The notes: generated by a model not told the origin, from the sequence alone. Positions 17,864-28,022 are shown, counted from the first letter of the stretch. The stretch: 64,000 nucleotides of DNA from Dietzia lutea (GCF_003096075.1 NZ_CP015449.1:1116001-1180000); one strand, 5' to 3'. Translations and numbers: made by a program.

Positions 17864-19104
17864 GCGCCGTGGGAGGGTCGGCGGACCGGTCGCTGCCGCC
17901 GCTGGTGGACCCGGTGCCCGAGCTGAGCGCGGAGGAGCGGGCGCGGTACTCGCGGCACCTGTTGCTCGGGGCTATCGGCGACGAGGGGCAGCGGCGCCTG
18001 CGCGCCGCGTCGGTGTTCGTCGTGGGCGCGGGTGGCCTGGGCGCGCCGGTGCTCATGTACCTCGCCGCAGCCGGCGTCGGGCGGATCACGGTCGTCGACG
18101 ACGACGAGGTGGACCTCGGCAACCTGCACCGGCAGGTGATCCACTCCGTGGGGGCGGTCGGCCGGCCGAAGGTGGACTCGGCCCGGGACCGGCTGGCCGA
18201 GCTGGCGCCCGGCGTCCGGGTCGACGCGGTGCACGCCAGGCTGGACGCGCTGAACATCGGGTCCCTGCTCGAGGGACACCACCTGGTGATCGACGGCAGC
18301 GACAACTTCGCGACTCGGTACCTGGTCTCCGACGCGTGCGAGATCGCCGGGATCCCGCTCATCTGGGGGACGATCGACCGGTTCCGGGCACAGCTGGCCG
18401 TGTTCTGGTCCCGCCCGCCCGCACCGGCCGAGGCGGTGACCCTGCGGGACCTGTATCCCGCGCCGCCGCCCGCGGGCTCGGTGCCCAGCTGCGCCGAGGC
18501 CGGGGTCGTGGGCGCCCTGTGCGGCACGGTCGGGTCGATGATGGCGATGGAGGCCGTCAAGCTCGTCACCGGTGCCGGGCGGCCCCTGCTCGGCCGCCTC
18601 GTCCTCATGGACCTGCTCGAGTCCACCAACCGGACGGTGACGGTGCGCCCGGACCCGTCGCGCGAGCCGGTCACCGAGCTGCCGGACGGCGCCGGGGACG
18701 TCTCCTGCGAGGTCCCGGATCCCGGGCTGTCGGGGGTGCCGACCGTGTCCGCGACCGACCTCGCGGCGGAGCTGGCCGGGTCGGGACCGACCGGGTCGCC
18801 CGGGCCCGACGCGGCGGCACCGGTGCTGGTGGACGTCCGCGGTGCCGGCGAGAGGTCGATCGCGAGGATCGACCCGTCGGTGTGGGTGCCACTGGACTCG
18901 GTCGCCGAGGTCGCCGGTGACCCGACGGGCGTCCTCGGCCGGGCGGCCGAGCGCGGTCCGCTGGTCGTGTACTGCAAGTCCGGGGTCCGGTCAGCGCGCG
19001 CCGCGGCGACGCTGTCCGCCGCCGGTTTCCCCGGCGTCCGGTCGCTCGCGGGCGGCATCGACGCGTGGACACGCGACGTGGACCCGTCCCTGCCCGGGTA
19101 TTGA
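17860..19104 (+). CDS. moeZ: Adenylyltransferase/sulfurtransferase MoeZ (E1-like plus rhodanese)
   Basis: A 414-residue fusion protein. The N-terminal E1-like domain has VVGAGGLGAPVLMYLAAAGVG, VDDDEVDLGNLHRQ and DGSDNFATRY. The C-terminal rhodanese domain has the active Cys372 in VVYCKSGVRS. In mycobacteria MoeZ adenylates and sulfurates small carrier proteins such as CysO, and MoaD-type proteins in molybdopterin synthesis. Before the rhodanese domain there is a linker rich in Gly/Pro/Ser. ATG 17860 overlaps the DUF3152 gene stop. Confidence 0.94.
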   Translation: MSAVGGSADRSLPPLVDPVPELSAEERARYSRHLLLGAIGDEGQRRLRAASVFVVGAGGLGAPVLMYLAAAGVGRITVVDDDEVDLGNLHRQVIHSVGAVGRPKVDSARDRLAELAPGVRVDAVHARLDALNIGSLLEGHHLVIDGSDNFATRYLVSDACEIAGIPLIWGTIDRFRAQLAVFWSRPPAPAEAVTLRDLYPAPPPAGSVPSCAEAGVVGALCGTVGSMMAMEAVKLVTGAGRPLLGRLVLMDLLESTNRTVTVRPDPSREPVTELPDGAGDVSCEVPDPGLSGVPTVSATDLAAELAGSGPTGSPGPDAAAPVLVDVRGAGERSIARIDPSVWVPLDSVAEVAGDPTGVLGRAAERGPLVVYCKSGVRSARAAATLSAAGFPGVRSLAGGIDAWTRDVDPSLPGY

Positions 19105-19117
19105 CTTTCGGGGTGGG

Positions 19118-19123
19118 TACCGT
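19118..19123 (+). promoter_or_regulatory. -10-like element (TACCGT) before the TIGR02569 gene
   Basis: TACCGT ends 7 nt before GTG 19131. Nearly the same string (TACCGTGGTCG followed by a GTG start) stands before the gene at 35275, which helps fix both starts. Confidence 0.35.
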
Positions 19124-19130
19124 GGTCGAC

Positions 19131-20021
19131 GTGAACGACGTGACCGTCCCCGAGCACGTCCGCGGCGCCTTCGGCGTGGCGGAGGGCACGGCCTCCCCCG
19201 TGGTCGCCGGTTCCGGCACGGGCTGGCTGGTCCCCGCGCCGGGCGGCGCCGTGGTGTTGCGCCCCGTCGCGGACACGGCACTGGCCAACTGGTCCGCCCG
19301 GGTGCGGGAGGAGCTCGACCTCACCGGACTGCGTGTCTCGTTGCCGGTGCGGTCCCGCGACGGTCGGCACGTCGTCAGCGGGTGGCGCGCCGACCGGGCC
19401 GTGTCCGGTCGACCCGAGGCGCGTGCGGACGAGACCATCGCGTGGTCGGCCAGGATCAACGCCGCCCTCACCCAGGTCGAGCGACCCCGACTGGTCCGTC
19501 GGCCAGCCACGCGACCGTGGTCCGAGACCGACCTGTTCTCGTTCGCCGAGGCCGCCGCCTGGGACGGCGATCCCGAACACGATCTGGCCCCCGGGATGGA
19601 GGACCGGGGCACCCCGTTCGCCACCCACCGCGCGGCCGCCCTGCTCGGCGCCACCGGGCTCATCCGGCACCGCCGCCCGGTCGCGGGCACCGGTGCGGGC
19701 GTCGTGCACGGTGACCTCGCCCGGGGCCTGCTCTTCGACGCCTCCGCCGAGCCGGCGCTGTCCGACGTCGTGCCCTACGCGCGGCCGGCCTCGTGGTCGG
19801 CGGCGGTCGTCGCCGTGGACCACCTGTCCTGGGGCACGGTCGACGCCGGCGTCCTCACCCGCTGGCGGCACCTCGAGCACTGGCCCCAGATGGTGCTGCG
19901 CGCGGCGGTCTTCCGCCTCGCGGTGCACGCGTTGCACCCGGGATCCAAGCCCGCGGCGATGGACGGGCTCCAGGCCATGGCCCGGCAGGTCGGCGAGCTC
20001 GTCGCGGACACCGCCGCGTGA
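19131..20021 (+). CDS. TIGR02569-family protein (Rv3205c-like)
   Basis: A 296-residue actinobacterial protein with the family opening VPEHVRGAFGV, then LANWSARVREEL, HVVSGWRAD, and VVHGDLARGLLFD. The last resembles the catalytic loop of aminoglycoside phosphotransferase-like kinases (HGDL), so a kinase-like fold is plausible, but no substrate is known. GTG codons at 19122, 19131 and 19140 are all possible starts; 19131 fits a -10 element 7 nt upstream. The stop overlaps the MFS gene start (GTGA). Confidence 0.8.
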   Translation: MNDVTVPEHVRGAFGVAEGTASPVVAGSGTGWLVPAPGGAVVLRPVADTALANWSARVREELDLTGLRVSLPVRSRDGRHVVSGWRADRAVSGRPEARADETIAWSARINAALTQVERPRLVRRPATRPWSETDLFSFAEAAAWDGDPEHDLAPGMEDRGTPFATHRAAALLGATGLIRHRRPVAGTGAGVVHGDLARGLLFDASAEPALSDVVPYARPASWSAAVVAVDHLSWGTVDAGVLTRWRHLEHWPQMVLRAAVFRLAVHALHPGSKPAAMDGLQAMARQVGELVADTAA

Positions 20022-21286
20022 ACACCCGCTCACCGCGGGCGGGATCCCGCCGTGACGCCGTCACGTTCCCTCTCGTCGCGTTCGTCGGCGTCGTCCTCGT
20101 CTCACTGAACCTGCGCACCGCCGTCACCTCGCTCAGCCCCCTGCTCGGGGTGATCGACGCCGAGATCGGCCTCGGCGCCGCCGGCATGGGCCTGCTCGGC
20201 ATGATCCCCACCCTGATGTTCGCCGTCTGGGGAGTGCTCACGCCGATGGTCCTCAGGCGGGTGGGCCTCGAACTGCTCACCGTGCTGGCGATGATCGCCG
20301 CCGCGGTGGGGCAGGTGATCCGGGCCCTCGCGCACGACCCGTGGCTGATGGGCGCGGGGTCTCTCGTGGCCCTGGCCGGGATGGGCATCGGCAACGTCGT
20401 GGCCCCGCCCCTGGTCAAGAAGTACTTCCCGAGGCACGTGGCCGCCGTGAGCATGGCCTACATCACCGGCCTGCAGCTGGGCACCGTGGTGCCGGCGCTC
20501 GTGGCCGTGCCCGTCGAGGAGGCCGCCGGGTGGCGGGTCTCCATCGGCTGGTGGGCGGTGCTGGCGGTCGTCGCGACCGTGCCGTGGGTCGTCGAGATCC
20601 TGCGCCCGGGCACGCCGACCGACGCCCCGCGGCCCGCCGCCGGCACCCCGACCGACGCCCCGCGGCCCGCAGCCGGCACGCCGACCGCGGCCGCGCCGGC
20701 CCGCCGCATCCGCCCGTGGCGCTCGCCCGTCGGCGTGGCGCTCGCCCTGTTCTTCGGCACGAACTCCCTGTGCACCTACGCGTTCTTCACGTGGCTCCCG
20801 GCCGTGGCGGAATCGATCGGCATGACGCGCGCGGAGGGCGGCCTCGCCCTGGCGGTGTACTCGGCGATCGGACTCGTCGCCGCCCTGGCCGTCCCCTACA
20901 TCGCGGGCCGGTTCGAGGACCCGTACGCCGTCGTCGTCGTCTCCGTCGTGTCCTACCTGGGGGCCTTCGCCGGCCTGCTCTGGGCGCCCGACCTCGCCCC
21001 GTGGCTGTGGATCTGCCTGCTCGGCGTGGGGCCCAGCACGTTCCCGCTCTGCCTGACCCTGATCAACCTCCGCACCCGCACGCAGGCCGGCTCGGCCGCG
21101 CTGTCCGGCTTCTCGCAGGGCGTCGGGTACACGGCCGCGTGCCTCGGTCCCATCGTGTTCGGGATGCTGCTCGACGGCCCCGGGCTGGCGTCCGGCCTGG
21201 CGTTCCTCACCGTGGTGCTGCTCCTCATGCTGATCGTGTCACGGACCGCGTGCCGGCCGAACATGCTCGAGGACACCCTCCGCTGA
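20018..21286 (+). CDS. MFS transporter, CynX/NimT type
   Basis: A 422-residue 12-helix transporter. The N-terminal motif NLRTAVTSLSPLLGVI is characteristic of the cyanate/nitroimidazole (CynX/NimT) branch. The two six-helix halves are joined by a cytoplasmic loop with a 33-bp tandem repeat encoding GTPTDAPRPAA units. The substrate is not known. The GTG at 20018 overlaps the preceding stop, so it is translationally coupled to the TIGR02569 gene. Confidence 0.88.
   Translation: MNTRSPRAGSRRDAVTFPLVAFVGVVLVSLNLRTAVTSLSPLLGVIDAEIGLGAAGMGLLGMIPTLMFAVWGVLTPMVLRRVGLELLTVLAMIAAAVGQVIRALAHDPWLMGAGSLVALAGMGIGNVVAPPLVKKYFPRHVAAVSMAYITGLQLGTVVPALVAVPVEEAAGWRVSIGWWAVLAVVATVPWVVEILRPGTPTDAPRPAAGTPTDAPRPAAGTPTAAAPARRIRPWRSPVGVALALFFGTNSLCTYAFFTWLPAVAESIGMTRAEGGLALAVYSAIGLVAALAVPYIAGRFEDPYAVVVVSVVSYLGAFAGLLWAPDLAPWLWICLLGVGPSTFPLCLTLINLRTRTQAGSAALSGFSQGVGYTAACLGPIVFGMLLDGPGLASGLAFLTVVLLLMLIVSRTACRPNMLEDTLR
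20609..20692 (+). repeat. 33-bp tandem repeat in the MFS loop (2.5 copies)
   Basis: Units at 20609-20641 and 20642-20674 differ at only two bases, and a partial third copy runs to 20692. Each unit encodes the 11 residues GTPTDAPRPAA. It lies in the predicted central cytoplasmic loop of the transporter, where length changes would be tolerated. Confidence 0.85.
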
Positions 21287-21359
21287 CGGTCGGCCGTCCC
21301 ACCCGGCCGGTCACTCCGGGCGGGGGTGCGGTGTCGGAGTGGTGTGGTCTCATCGAGCC

Positions 21360-24300
21360 GTGACAGCGCCCGCCCCCACCCCGCTCCCGACCGACACCGG
21401 CCGGACCGACACCGGCTCGACCGACACCGGCTCGACCGACACAGGCCGGACCTGGCCGGCCGGTCTGGACGACCTCGTCGGCCGTGACTGGACCGCCACC
21501 CGCGCCGGCCGGCAGGACCGGTGGGTCGTCCGCGGCGGACCGGGCAGCGGCAAGACCTCGCTGATTGTCGACGTGGTCCGCGCCGCGGTGGCCGGCGGTG
21601 TGGGAATGGACGGCGTGCTCGTGCTCACGGGTTCGGCCACCGCGTCCGCCGCGCTGCTCGAGGAGGCCACCCGCGGGATGCCCCCGGAGTTCGTGGTGGG
21701 CACCGACGCGCCGGTACGGACGGTCCACTCGCTCGCTCACGCCGTGGTGCGGCTCGCCGCCGCCCGGGCCGACGCCCCGCCGCCGAGGCTGCGCACCGGC
21801 GCGGAACACGACGCGCTGGTGCGCGAGACCCTGCTCGGAGAACTGTCGGACGGGGCGCCGCACTGGCCCGAACAGATGCGACCCGCGCTGTCCACGGTCG
21901 GGTTCGCGCGCGAGCTGCGTGACCTGCTGCTGAGGTCGCTCGAGCGGGGGATCGGGCCCCGCGAGCTCGCGCGGCTCGGCAGCACGGCGGGCCGGCCTGC
22001 CTGGGTGGCCGCCGCCGGCTTCTTCCGCCGACACGAGGAGCAGATGGCGCTGCGGTCGGGGGTGCGGAGCGCCCAGTCGGACGTGCCGGAGGCCCTCAAC
22101 GCCGCCGAGCTGGTGGGCGCCGCGCTGGACGCGCTGACTGCCGACCCGGAACTGCGCGAGATTTTCCGCTCCCGGCGCCTCGTGGCCGTGGACGACGCCC
22201 ATCACCTCGATCCGCTGGCCGCGGAGTTCGTCGCGACGGTGGGCGGCGGCGCGGACGTCCTGCTCGTCGTGGAGGACGGCGACCAGTCGGTCTTCCGGTT
22301 CCGCGGTGCCGACGGCGGCCTCGCGCGCGCCGTGGTCGACCAGGGCGGTCGCGCGGTCGACCTGCCGGTCGGCCACCGCATGTCCCCGGCCGTCACGGCG
22401 GTCGCCGCGCGGATCGCCTCCCGCCTGCCCGGGGCCGCCCGCCACCGGCCCCGGGAATCGGCCGGTGGACCGGAGGGGAAGGTGGGCATCGGGGTCGCCG
22501 GGTCGGCCGCCTCGGAGGCCGCCGTCGTCGCCGACTTCCTGCGCCGCCGGCACGTCCTGGACGGCATCGACTACGGCGAGATGGCCGTGGTGACCCGCTC
22601 GCTTCCGCGTGTGGCCGACGCCCTGCTGGCCGCGCTGGACGCGGCCGGCGTCCCGGTCGTCGACGCCGGCGCCGAGATCCCGCCGGCCCACGACCCCGTC
22701 GCCTCGGCACTGCTCCTACTGGTGCGCTCGGCGCTCGAGGGTGCCGCGGGCAGCGACGCCGAGCGGATCCTGGCGCTCCTGTCGGGGCCGATCGGCCGCG
22801 CGGACGCCGTGGCCATGCGTCGCCTCCGTCGCGGCCTGCGCCGGTCGGGGATCGGCGGGACCGAACCCAGCGCCGAGACCCTGCGACGTCTCGTCCTGGC
22901 GGACGAGGACGCCCTCCCGCCCGGGCTCACCGCGGTCGAGCTCGCCCCCGTCACCCGGGTCCGCCGCGCGCGCCGGGCCGTGGAGGCCGAGCTGCGCGCG
23001 GGAGGGACCGCCGAGGAGGTCCTCTGGGCCGCGTGGACGGCCTCCAGGCTGGAGCGCCGCCTCGTCCGGCAGGCGGTGGCCGCCGACCCCTGGTCGCGGT
23101 CCGCGGACCGGTCGCTCGACGCGGTGGTGTCCCTGTTCGATCACGCCGCCGACTTCGTGGACCGGGTCCCCGGCGGCTCGGTGGGCCTGTTCTGCGACGT
23201 CGTCTCGGGCGAGGACCTGCCCGCGCCCCGGCGCGCCGACACTCGCGCGCGGGGCGGCGCGGTGAGCGTGTTGTCCGCGCACGCCGCGGTGGGCCGGCAG
23301 TGGCGGGCGGTCGCGGTGTGCGGCGTCCAGGACGGTGTCTGGCCGGCGCCCCGCCGCCGGTCCGGTCTGCTGGGCGTCGACGAGCTGGTCGACCTGACGG
23401 AGATCGCCGGGGACGGACCGGTGCCGTCCGAGGCGGAGCGGGCCGTGTCCTCCGCGGCCGCCCGGTCGGCCGAGGAGCGCCGCCTGTTCTACGTCGCGTG
23501 CTCCCGCGCCAGCGAGCACCTGCTCGTCACCGCCGTGGAGTCACCCGAGGAGGGCGACGTCGCCCCCTCCCGCTTCGTCGACGAGATCGCCGACCTTGCG
23601 ACCACCGCCACGGCGGTCGCGTCCCCCGGCGCCCCGGTGGGCCCGTTCCGCCACGCGCCCGCCGTGTTCTCCCTGCCGCACCTGGCGGTGGATCTCCGGG
23701 CCGCGCTCCACGACCCGTCGACCGACCCCGCCGACGCGCGTCACGCGGCCGGCCTGCTCGCCGGTCTCCGCGACGCCGGGGTGGGGGAGGCGGACCCGCG
23801 CACGTGGTTCGGCGCCACCGAGCCCTCCACGGACGCGCCGCTCACGCCCGACTCGCCCGACCGACCGATCGCGGTGCTCTCGCCCTCCGGATTCGGTGCC
23901 CTCGAGGAGTGCCCGCTGCGGTGGTTCCTGCAGTCGGTCGGAGGAGACTCGTCCGACTCCGGATCGGCTGCCCCGCTCGTGCGGGGGTCGGCCGTGCACG
24001 CCCTGACCCAGGCCGTCGAGGGCGGCATCGACGAGGACACGATCCGCTCGACCGTCCGCCGGCGCGCCGAGGCGCTGACCCTGTCCCGCGGGTGGTTCGC
24101 CGAGCGCGGGGCGGAGACGATGGTCGAGATGGCCGAGACGTTCCGCAGATGGCGCTCGTCCACCCGCGATGGGTTCACGACCGCCGCGGTCGAGGAGCCG
24201 TTCGAGTTCGACGCTGGCGGCGGGGTGCGGGTCCGCGGGCGGATCGACAGGCTCGAAGCAACCTCCGCGGGGCAGGTCGTCCCCGTCGACGTGAAGACCT

Positions 24301-24638
24301 CGGCCGCGGCGGCCAGCAAGAAGGACGCCGCGGTCAACCCGCAGCTGGCCCTGTACCAGCTCGCGGTAGCCCGGGGGGCGGTCGCCGCCGCGGCCGGTCG
24401 CGAACCCGGAGGGGGCCTCCTGCTCTATCTGGCCGGCCGTGAGGGGCGGATGCCGACCGAGCGGGCGCAGGACCCCCTCGGGGCCGACGGCGCCGAGGCC
24501 CTGGTCGTCCGTGTGCAGGAGGCCGGCCGCGCGACCGTCGGCCCCGGCTACACCGCGCGCGTGGGCCGGTGGTGCGAGCACTGCAGCGTCAGATCAAGCT
24601 GCCCCGCGCAGCCCGAGGGGAAGCAGGTGATCGGGTGA
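21360..24638 (+). CDS. adnA: AdnA subunit of the AdnAB helicase-nuclease
   Basis: A 1092-residue UvrD-like helicase fused to a C-terminal RecB/AddB-type nuclease. AdnAB is the mycobacterial end-resecting motor-nuclease for double-strand breaks. Walker A is GGPGSGKT (residues 59-66). The Walker B region reads VDDAHHLDP rather than DExx-Q, fitting a weaker motor in this subunit. The nuclease has GRIDRLE and PVDVKTS. Four Cys, one in EECPLRWF and three in WCEHCSVRSSC, fit an Fe-S nuclease. The N-terminus carries a 5-residue tandem repeat. The stop overlaps the adnB GTG. Confidence 0.93.
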   Translation: MTAPAPTPLPTDTGRTDTGSTDTGSTDTGRTWPAGLDDLVGRDWTATRAGRQDRWVVRGGPGSGKTSLIVDVVRAAVAGGVGMDGVLVLTGSATASAALLEEATRGMPPEFVVGTDAPVRTVHSLAHAVVRLAAARADAPPPRLRTGAEHDALVRETLLGELSDGAPHWPEQMRPALSTVGFARELRDLLLRSLERGIGPRELARLGSTAGRPAWVAAAGFFRRHEEQMALRSGVRSAQSDVPEALNAAELVGAALDALTADPELREIFRSRRLVAVDDAHHLDPLAAEFVATVGGGADVLLVVEDGDQSVFRFRGADGGLARAVVDQGGRAVDLPVGHRMSPAVTAVAARIASRLPGAARHRPRESAGGPEGKVGIGVAGSAASEAAVVADFLRRRHVLDGIDYGEMAVVTRSLPRVADALLAALDAAGVPVVDAGAEIPPAHDPVASALLLLVRSALEGAAGSDAERILALLSGPIGRADAVAMRRLRRGLRRSGIGGTEPSAETLRRLVLADEDALPPGLTAVELAPVTRVRRARRAVEAELRAGGTAEEVLWAAWTASRLERRLVRQAVAADPWSRSADRSLDAVVSLFDHAADFVDRVPGGSVGLFCDVVSGEDLPAPRRADTRARGGAVSVLSAHAAVGRQWRAVAVCGVQDGVWPAPRRRSGLLGVDELVDLTEIAGDGPVPSEAERAVSSAAARSAEERRLFYVACSRASEHLLVTAVESPEEGDVAPSRFVDEIADLATTATAVASPGAPVGPFRHAPAVFSLPHLAVDLRAALHDPSTDPADARHAAGLLAGLRDAGVGEADPRTWFGATEPSTDAPLTPDSPDRPIAVLSPSGFGALEECPLRWFLQSVGGDSSDSGSAAPLVRGSAVHALTQAVEGGIDEDTIRSTVRRRAEALTLSRGWFAERGAETMVEMAETFRRWRSSTRDGFTTAAVEEPFEFDAGGGVRVRGRIDRLEATSAGQVVPVDVKTSAAAASKKDAAVNPQLALYQLAVARGAVAAAAGREPGGGLLLYLAGREGRMPTERAQDPLGADGAEALVVRVQEAGRATVGPGYTARVGRWCEHCSVRSSCPAQPEGKQVIG
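21389..21448 (+). repeat. 15-bp tandem repeat at the adnA N-terminus (4 copies)
   Basis: Four in-frame 15-bp units encode TDTG(R/S) repeats around residues 11-30, before the helicase domain. The repeat lies outside any conserved fold and could vary in copy number between strains. Confidence 0.85.
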
Positions 24639-27600
24639 CCGCGTCGATCGACCCCGCCGCCATCGCCGACGCGCTCGGCATCCATCGACCCACCCCCGAG
24701 CAGGCCGAGGTGATCGCCGGGCCGACCGAACCCACGCTCGTGTTGGCCGGGGCGGGCGCCGGTAAGACGGAGACCATGGCGGCCAGGGTCGTGTGGCTGG
24801 TGGCCAACGGGTACGCGCGACCGGGGGAGATCCTCGGCCTGACCTTCACCCGTGAGGCCGCCCAGCAGTTGTCCAGACGGATACGCCGCCGCCTGGACGC
24901 GCTCGCCCGTAGCGCGCTGTGCTCCGGGCCCGGCGCGGACCCCGCGATCGCCGAGGCGATCCGCACCGAGGACCCGCAGATCTCCACCTACCACGCCTTC
25001 GCCGGCACCCTGCTCGGCACCTACGGCCTGCTCGTACCCGTCGAACCGGACTCGCGGCTGCTCACGCCCACCGCCGCCTTCCAGCTCGCCCACGACGTGG
25101 TGTCGAGGTGGGAGAGTCCGCTGACCACGGGGTCGAATCCCGGCACGGTGACCCGCGACGTGCTGGCCCTGGCCGGGCAGTTGTCCGACCACCTGGTCAC
25201 CACCGACGACCTGCGCTCGCACCCCGACCTGATCACGACCCTCATCGCGACCCTCCCGCCCGGGCCGCGGCAGAAGGCGACCCCCACCGCGTGGCTCGGG
25301 AGGACCGCCGAGATCCAGGGCCACCGGGAGGAACTCGCGGACCTGGTGGACGCGGTCACGGCCCACATGCGGGCGGAGTCGGCGCTCGACCACGCCTCCC
25401 AGATGGCCCTGGCCGCCACCGTCGCCCGCGACCACCCCTCGGTCGGGCTCGCCGAGCGCCGCGCGTTCCGCGTGGTGCTGCTCGACGAATACCAGGACAC
25501 CGGGCACTCCCAGCGTGTCCTCCTGTCCTCGCTGTTCGGTGCCGGGGCCGACCCGGCCCCGGCCGTGACCGCCGTCGGTGACCCCATGCAGTCCATCTAC
25601 GGGTGGCGGGGGGCGTCGGCCTCCAACCTCGACCGCTTCCGCGAGGACTTCCCGCTGCCCGGGGGCCGCCCCTCGCACCTGAGGGAACTCACGACCTCGT
25701 GGCGCAACCCGCCCGAGGTCCTCACCCTGGCCAACCGGATCACCGCGCCGCTGCGCGACCGGCCCGGATCCATCCCGGTTCCCGAACTCCGGGCCCGGCC
25801 CGGGGCCGAGCCCGCGGACCTCAGGGTCGCGCTGCTCGACACGGCGGAGGACGAACGCGAGTGGCTCGCCGACACCCTCGCCGACAGGTACCGAGCGGCG
25901 GAGGGGGCCGGCCGCGTACCGACCGCGGCGGTCCTCGTGCGTCGTAACGGCGACTCCGCCGCGATCGCCGAGGCCCTCGAGGCCCGCGGCCTACCGGTCG
26001 AGATCGTCGGCGTCGGCGGGCTGCTCGACGTGCCCGAGGTCGCCGACGTCGTCGCCCTGCTCACCGTGGTCGCCCGCCCGGGCGCCGGCCCCGCGCTGCT
26101 GCGACTGCTCAGCGGCTCCCGGTTCGCGCTCGGCGCGGCCGATCTCGCCGCCCTCGCCCGGCGCGCGTCCCGGCTGTCCCTGCGCAGACCCGCGTCCGCG
26201 ACGGGGGCCGTCTCCGACCCCCGCGAACTCGATGACCTCCTCGACGCCCTCGCCCGCGGCGAGGAGACGGACTCGGCCGGACTGGCCGATGCGCTCGCCG
26301 ACCCGGGCCCGGAGGACCAGTACAGCCCCGCCGGCGCGCAGCGCATCAGCGAACTCGCGGCCATCATCTCCGGGCTCCGCGCCCGCTCGTCCGCGCCACC
26401 CGCGCGGCTCGTCGCGGCCGCCGAACAGGCCCTCGGGCTCGACGCCGAGGTCCGCCTGCGCCAGCGCGCCGGCCGTGGCGAGGCCCGCGAACAACTCGAC
26501 GCGCTCCAGGAGGTGGCCGCCGGCTTCCGGCCCGAGCGCGGAACCGGGCTGGACGCGTTCCTGGCCTACCTCGACCTCGCCCGCTCCGTCGACGGCGGGC
26601 TCGCCCGCGGTGAGGTCGCCTCCAGGCCCGGACGGGTGCAGATCCTCACCGTCCACTCGGCCAAGGGCCTCGAATGGGAGATCGTCGCCGTGCCGCACCT
26701 GGCGGACGGCGTCTTCCCCTCCGGCCAGCCACCGCAGACCTCCGTCCGCACCGCGACCCAGCTGCCCGAGCAGCTGCGGGGCGACCGCGAGACCGAGGAC
26801 AACCCTGGAGGGGTGCCGGTCCCGCGACTCGACGGCGTGACCGACCGCAAGTTGCTGGAAGAGGCGTTGGGGACACACATCAAGCGGGTCGAGCGGCGCT
26901 CCCTCGACGAGGACCGCCGGCTGTTCTACGTCGCGGTCACCCGGGCCGAGCAGACGCTGCTGCTGTCCGGGTCGCACTGGCTGGGATCCGCCACCACACC
27001 CAAGGGGCCGTCGGAGTTCCTCGGGGACGTGCTCGACGCGTGCGGGGGAGAACCACCGCTCGGGGTGATCGACCACCTCGTCGTCACACCCTCTCCCACG
27101 AACCCCGCCACCGCGGGCACCGTCGAGGCGACCTGGCCCCGCGAGGCCGCGCCCGACCGCCTCGCCGCCGCGCGGGCGGTGGGGACGGCCGACCCCGTGG
27201 ACCCCGAGGCCCAGGCGCCACCGGAGTCGGGCCCCGCCCGGCGCTGGCACCTGGCCGCGGCGTCCCTGCTCGCCGACGCGCGGCGGGCCGCGCAGCGCCG
27301 CGACGAGGTGCACCTCCCGCGCCGTCTCACCGCCGGGGAGATCGTCGCCATGGCGACCGACCCCGCCGAGTTCGCCGACCGCCTCCGCCGGCCCGTGCCC
27401 TTCCGCCCGGACCGGTTCGCGCGGCGCGGCACCAGGTTCCACGCCTGGCTCGAGCACCGCTACGGCGCCACCCACCTGCTCGACATCGACGACCTACCCG
27501 GCGCCGGCGACCAGGGTGCCGTCGACGGATTGTCCGAGGCCGACCTCACCGCCCTCCAGCAGGCGTTCGAGGCGTCGCGGTGGGCGAGGATGACGCCCGA

Positions 27601-27961
27601 CGCCGTCGAGGTGCCCTTCGAGGTCGGCCTGGGCGGACACCTCCTGCGCGGACGGATGGACGCCGTGTTCGCCGACGGCGACGGATGGATCGTCGTGGAC
27701 TGGAAGACCGGGCGTATGCCCGCGGAACGGGACATGCCCGCCGTCGCCCTCCAGTTGGCGGTCTACCGGTACGCGTGGGCGAAGGTCGTCGGGGCCCGCC
27801 TGGGGCGGACCGTTGAGCTGGGGTCCGTCCGCGCCGCGTTCCACTACGTGCGCTCCGGGCGGACCCTCGAACCGGCGGACCTGCCCGACGCCGAGGAACT
27901 GCTGCGTATCCTCTCCGAGGGCCCCGGCCGGGGCCGGTTGTTGTCCGAAAGCGGTCGATAG
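24635..27961 (+). CDS. adnB: AdnB subunit of the AdnAB helicase-nuclease
   Basis: A 1108-residue UvrD-like helicase with C-terminal nuclease, the main motor of AdnAB. Walker A is AGAGAGKTET (from residue 38), motif Ia GLTFTREAAQQLSRRI, Walker B LLDEYQDTGHSQ, motif III GDPMQSIYGWRGA, motif V VHSAKGLEW and motif VI VAVTRAEQTL. The nuclease core is GRMDAVF and VVDWKTG. GTG 24635 overlaps the adnA stop (GTGA), and the pair is co-translated. M. tuberculosis Rv3201c is the counterpart. Confidence 0.94.
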   Translation: MTASIDPAAIADALGIHRPTPEQAEVIAGPTEPTLVLAGAGAGKTETMAARVVWLVANGYARPGEILGLTFTREAAQQLSRRIRRRLDALARSALCSGPGADPAIAEAIRTEDPQISTYHAFAGTLLGTYGLLVPVEPDSRLLTPTAAFQLAHDVVSRWESPLTTGSNPGTVTRDVLALAGQLSDHLVTTDDLRSHPDLITTLIATLPPGPRQKATPTAWLGRTAEIQGHREELADLVDAVTAHMRAESALDHASQMALAATVARDHPSVGLAERRAFRVVLLDEYQDTGHSQRVLLSSLFGAGADPAPAVTAVGDPMQSIYGWRGASASNLDRFREDFPLPGGRPSHLRELTTSWRNPPEVLTLANRITAPLRDRPGSIPVPELRARPGAEPADLRVALLDTAEDEREWLADTLADRYRAAEGAGRVPTAAVLVRRNGDSAAIAEALEARGLPVEIVGVGGLLDVPEVADVVALLTVVARPGAGPALLRLLSGSRFALGAADLAALARRASRLSLRRPASATGAVSDPRELDDLLDALARGEETDSAGLADALADPGPEDQYSPAGAQRISELAAIISGLRARSSAPPARLVAAAEQALGLDAEVRLRQRAGRGEAREQLDALQEVAAGFRPERGTGLDAFLAYLDLARSVDGGLARGEVASRPGRVQILTVHSAKGLEWEIVAVPHLADGVFPSGQPPQTSVRTATQLPEQLRGDRETEDNPGGVPVPRLDGVTDRKLLEEALGTHIKRVERRSLDEDRRLFYVAVTRAEQTLLLSGSHWLGSATTPKGPSEFLGDVLDACGGEPPLGVIDHLVVTPSPTNPATAGTVEATWPREAAPDRLAAARAVGTADPVDPEAQAPPESGPARRWHLAAASLLADARRAAQRRDEVHLPRRLTAGEIVAMATDPAEFADRLRRPVPFRPDRFARRGTRFHAWLEHRYGATHLLDIDDLPGAGDQGAVDGLSEADLTALQQAFEASRWARMTPDAVEVPFEVGLGGHLLRGRMDAVFADGDGWIVVDWKTGRMPAERDMPAVALQLAVYRYAWAKVVGARLGRTVELGSVRAAFHYVRSGRTLEPADLPDAEELLRILSEGPGRGRLLSESGR

Positions 27962-28022
27962 GCGACGATTCTCCTCGGTGACGACGGGCCCAGCGGGGGC
28001 CCGCCCGCGGGAACGGAGTCCC

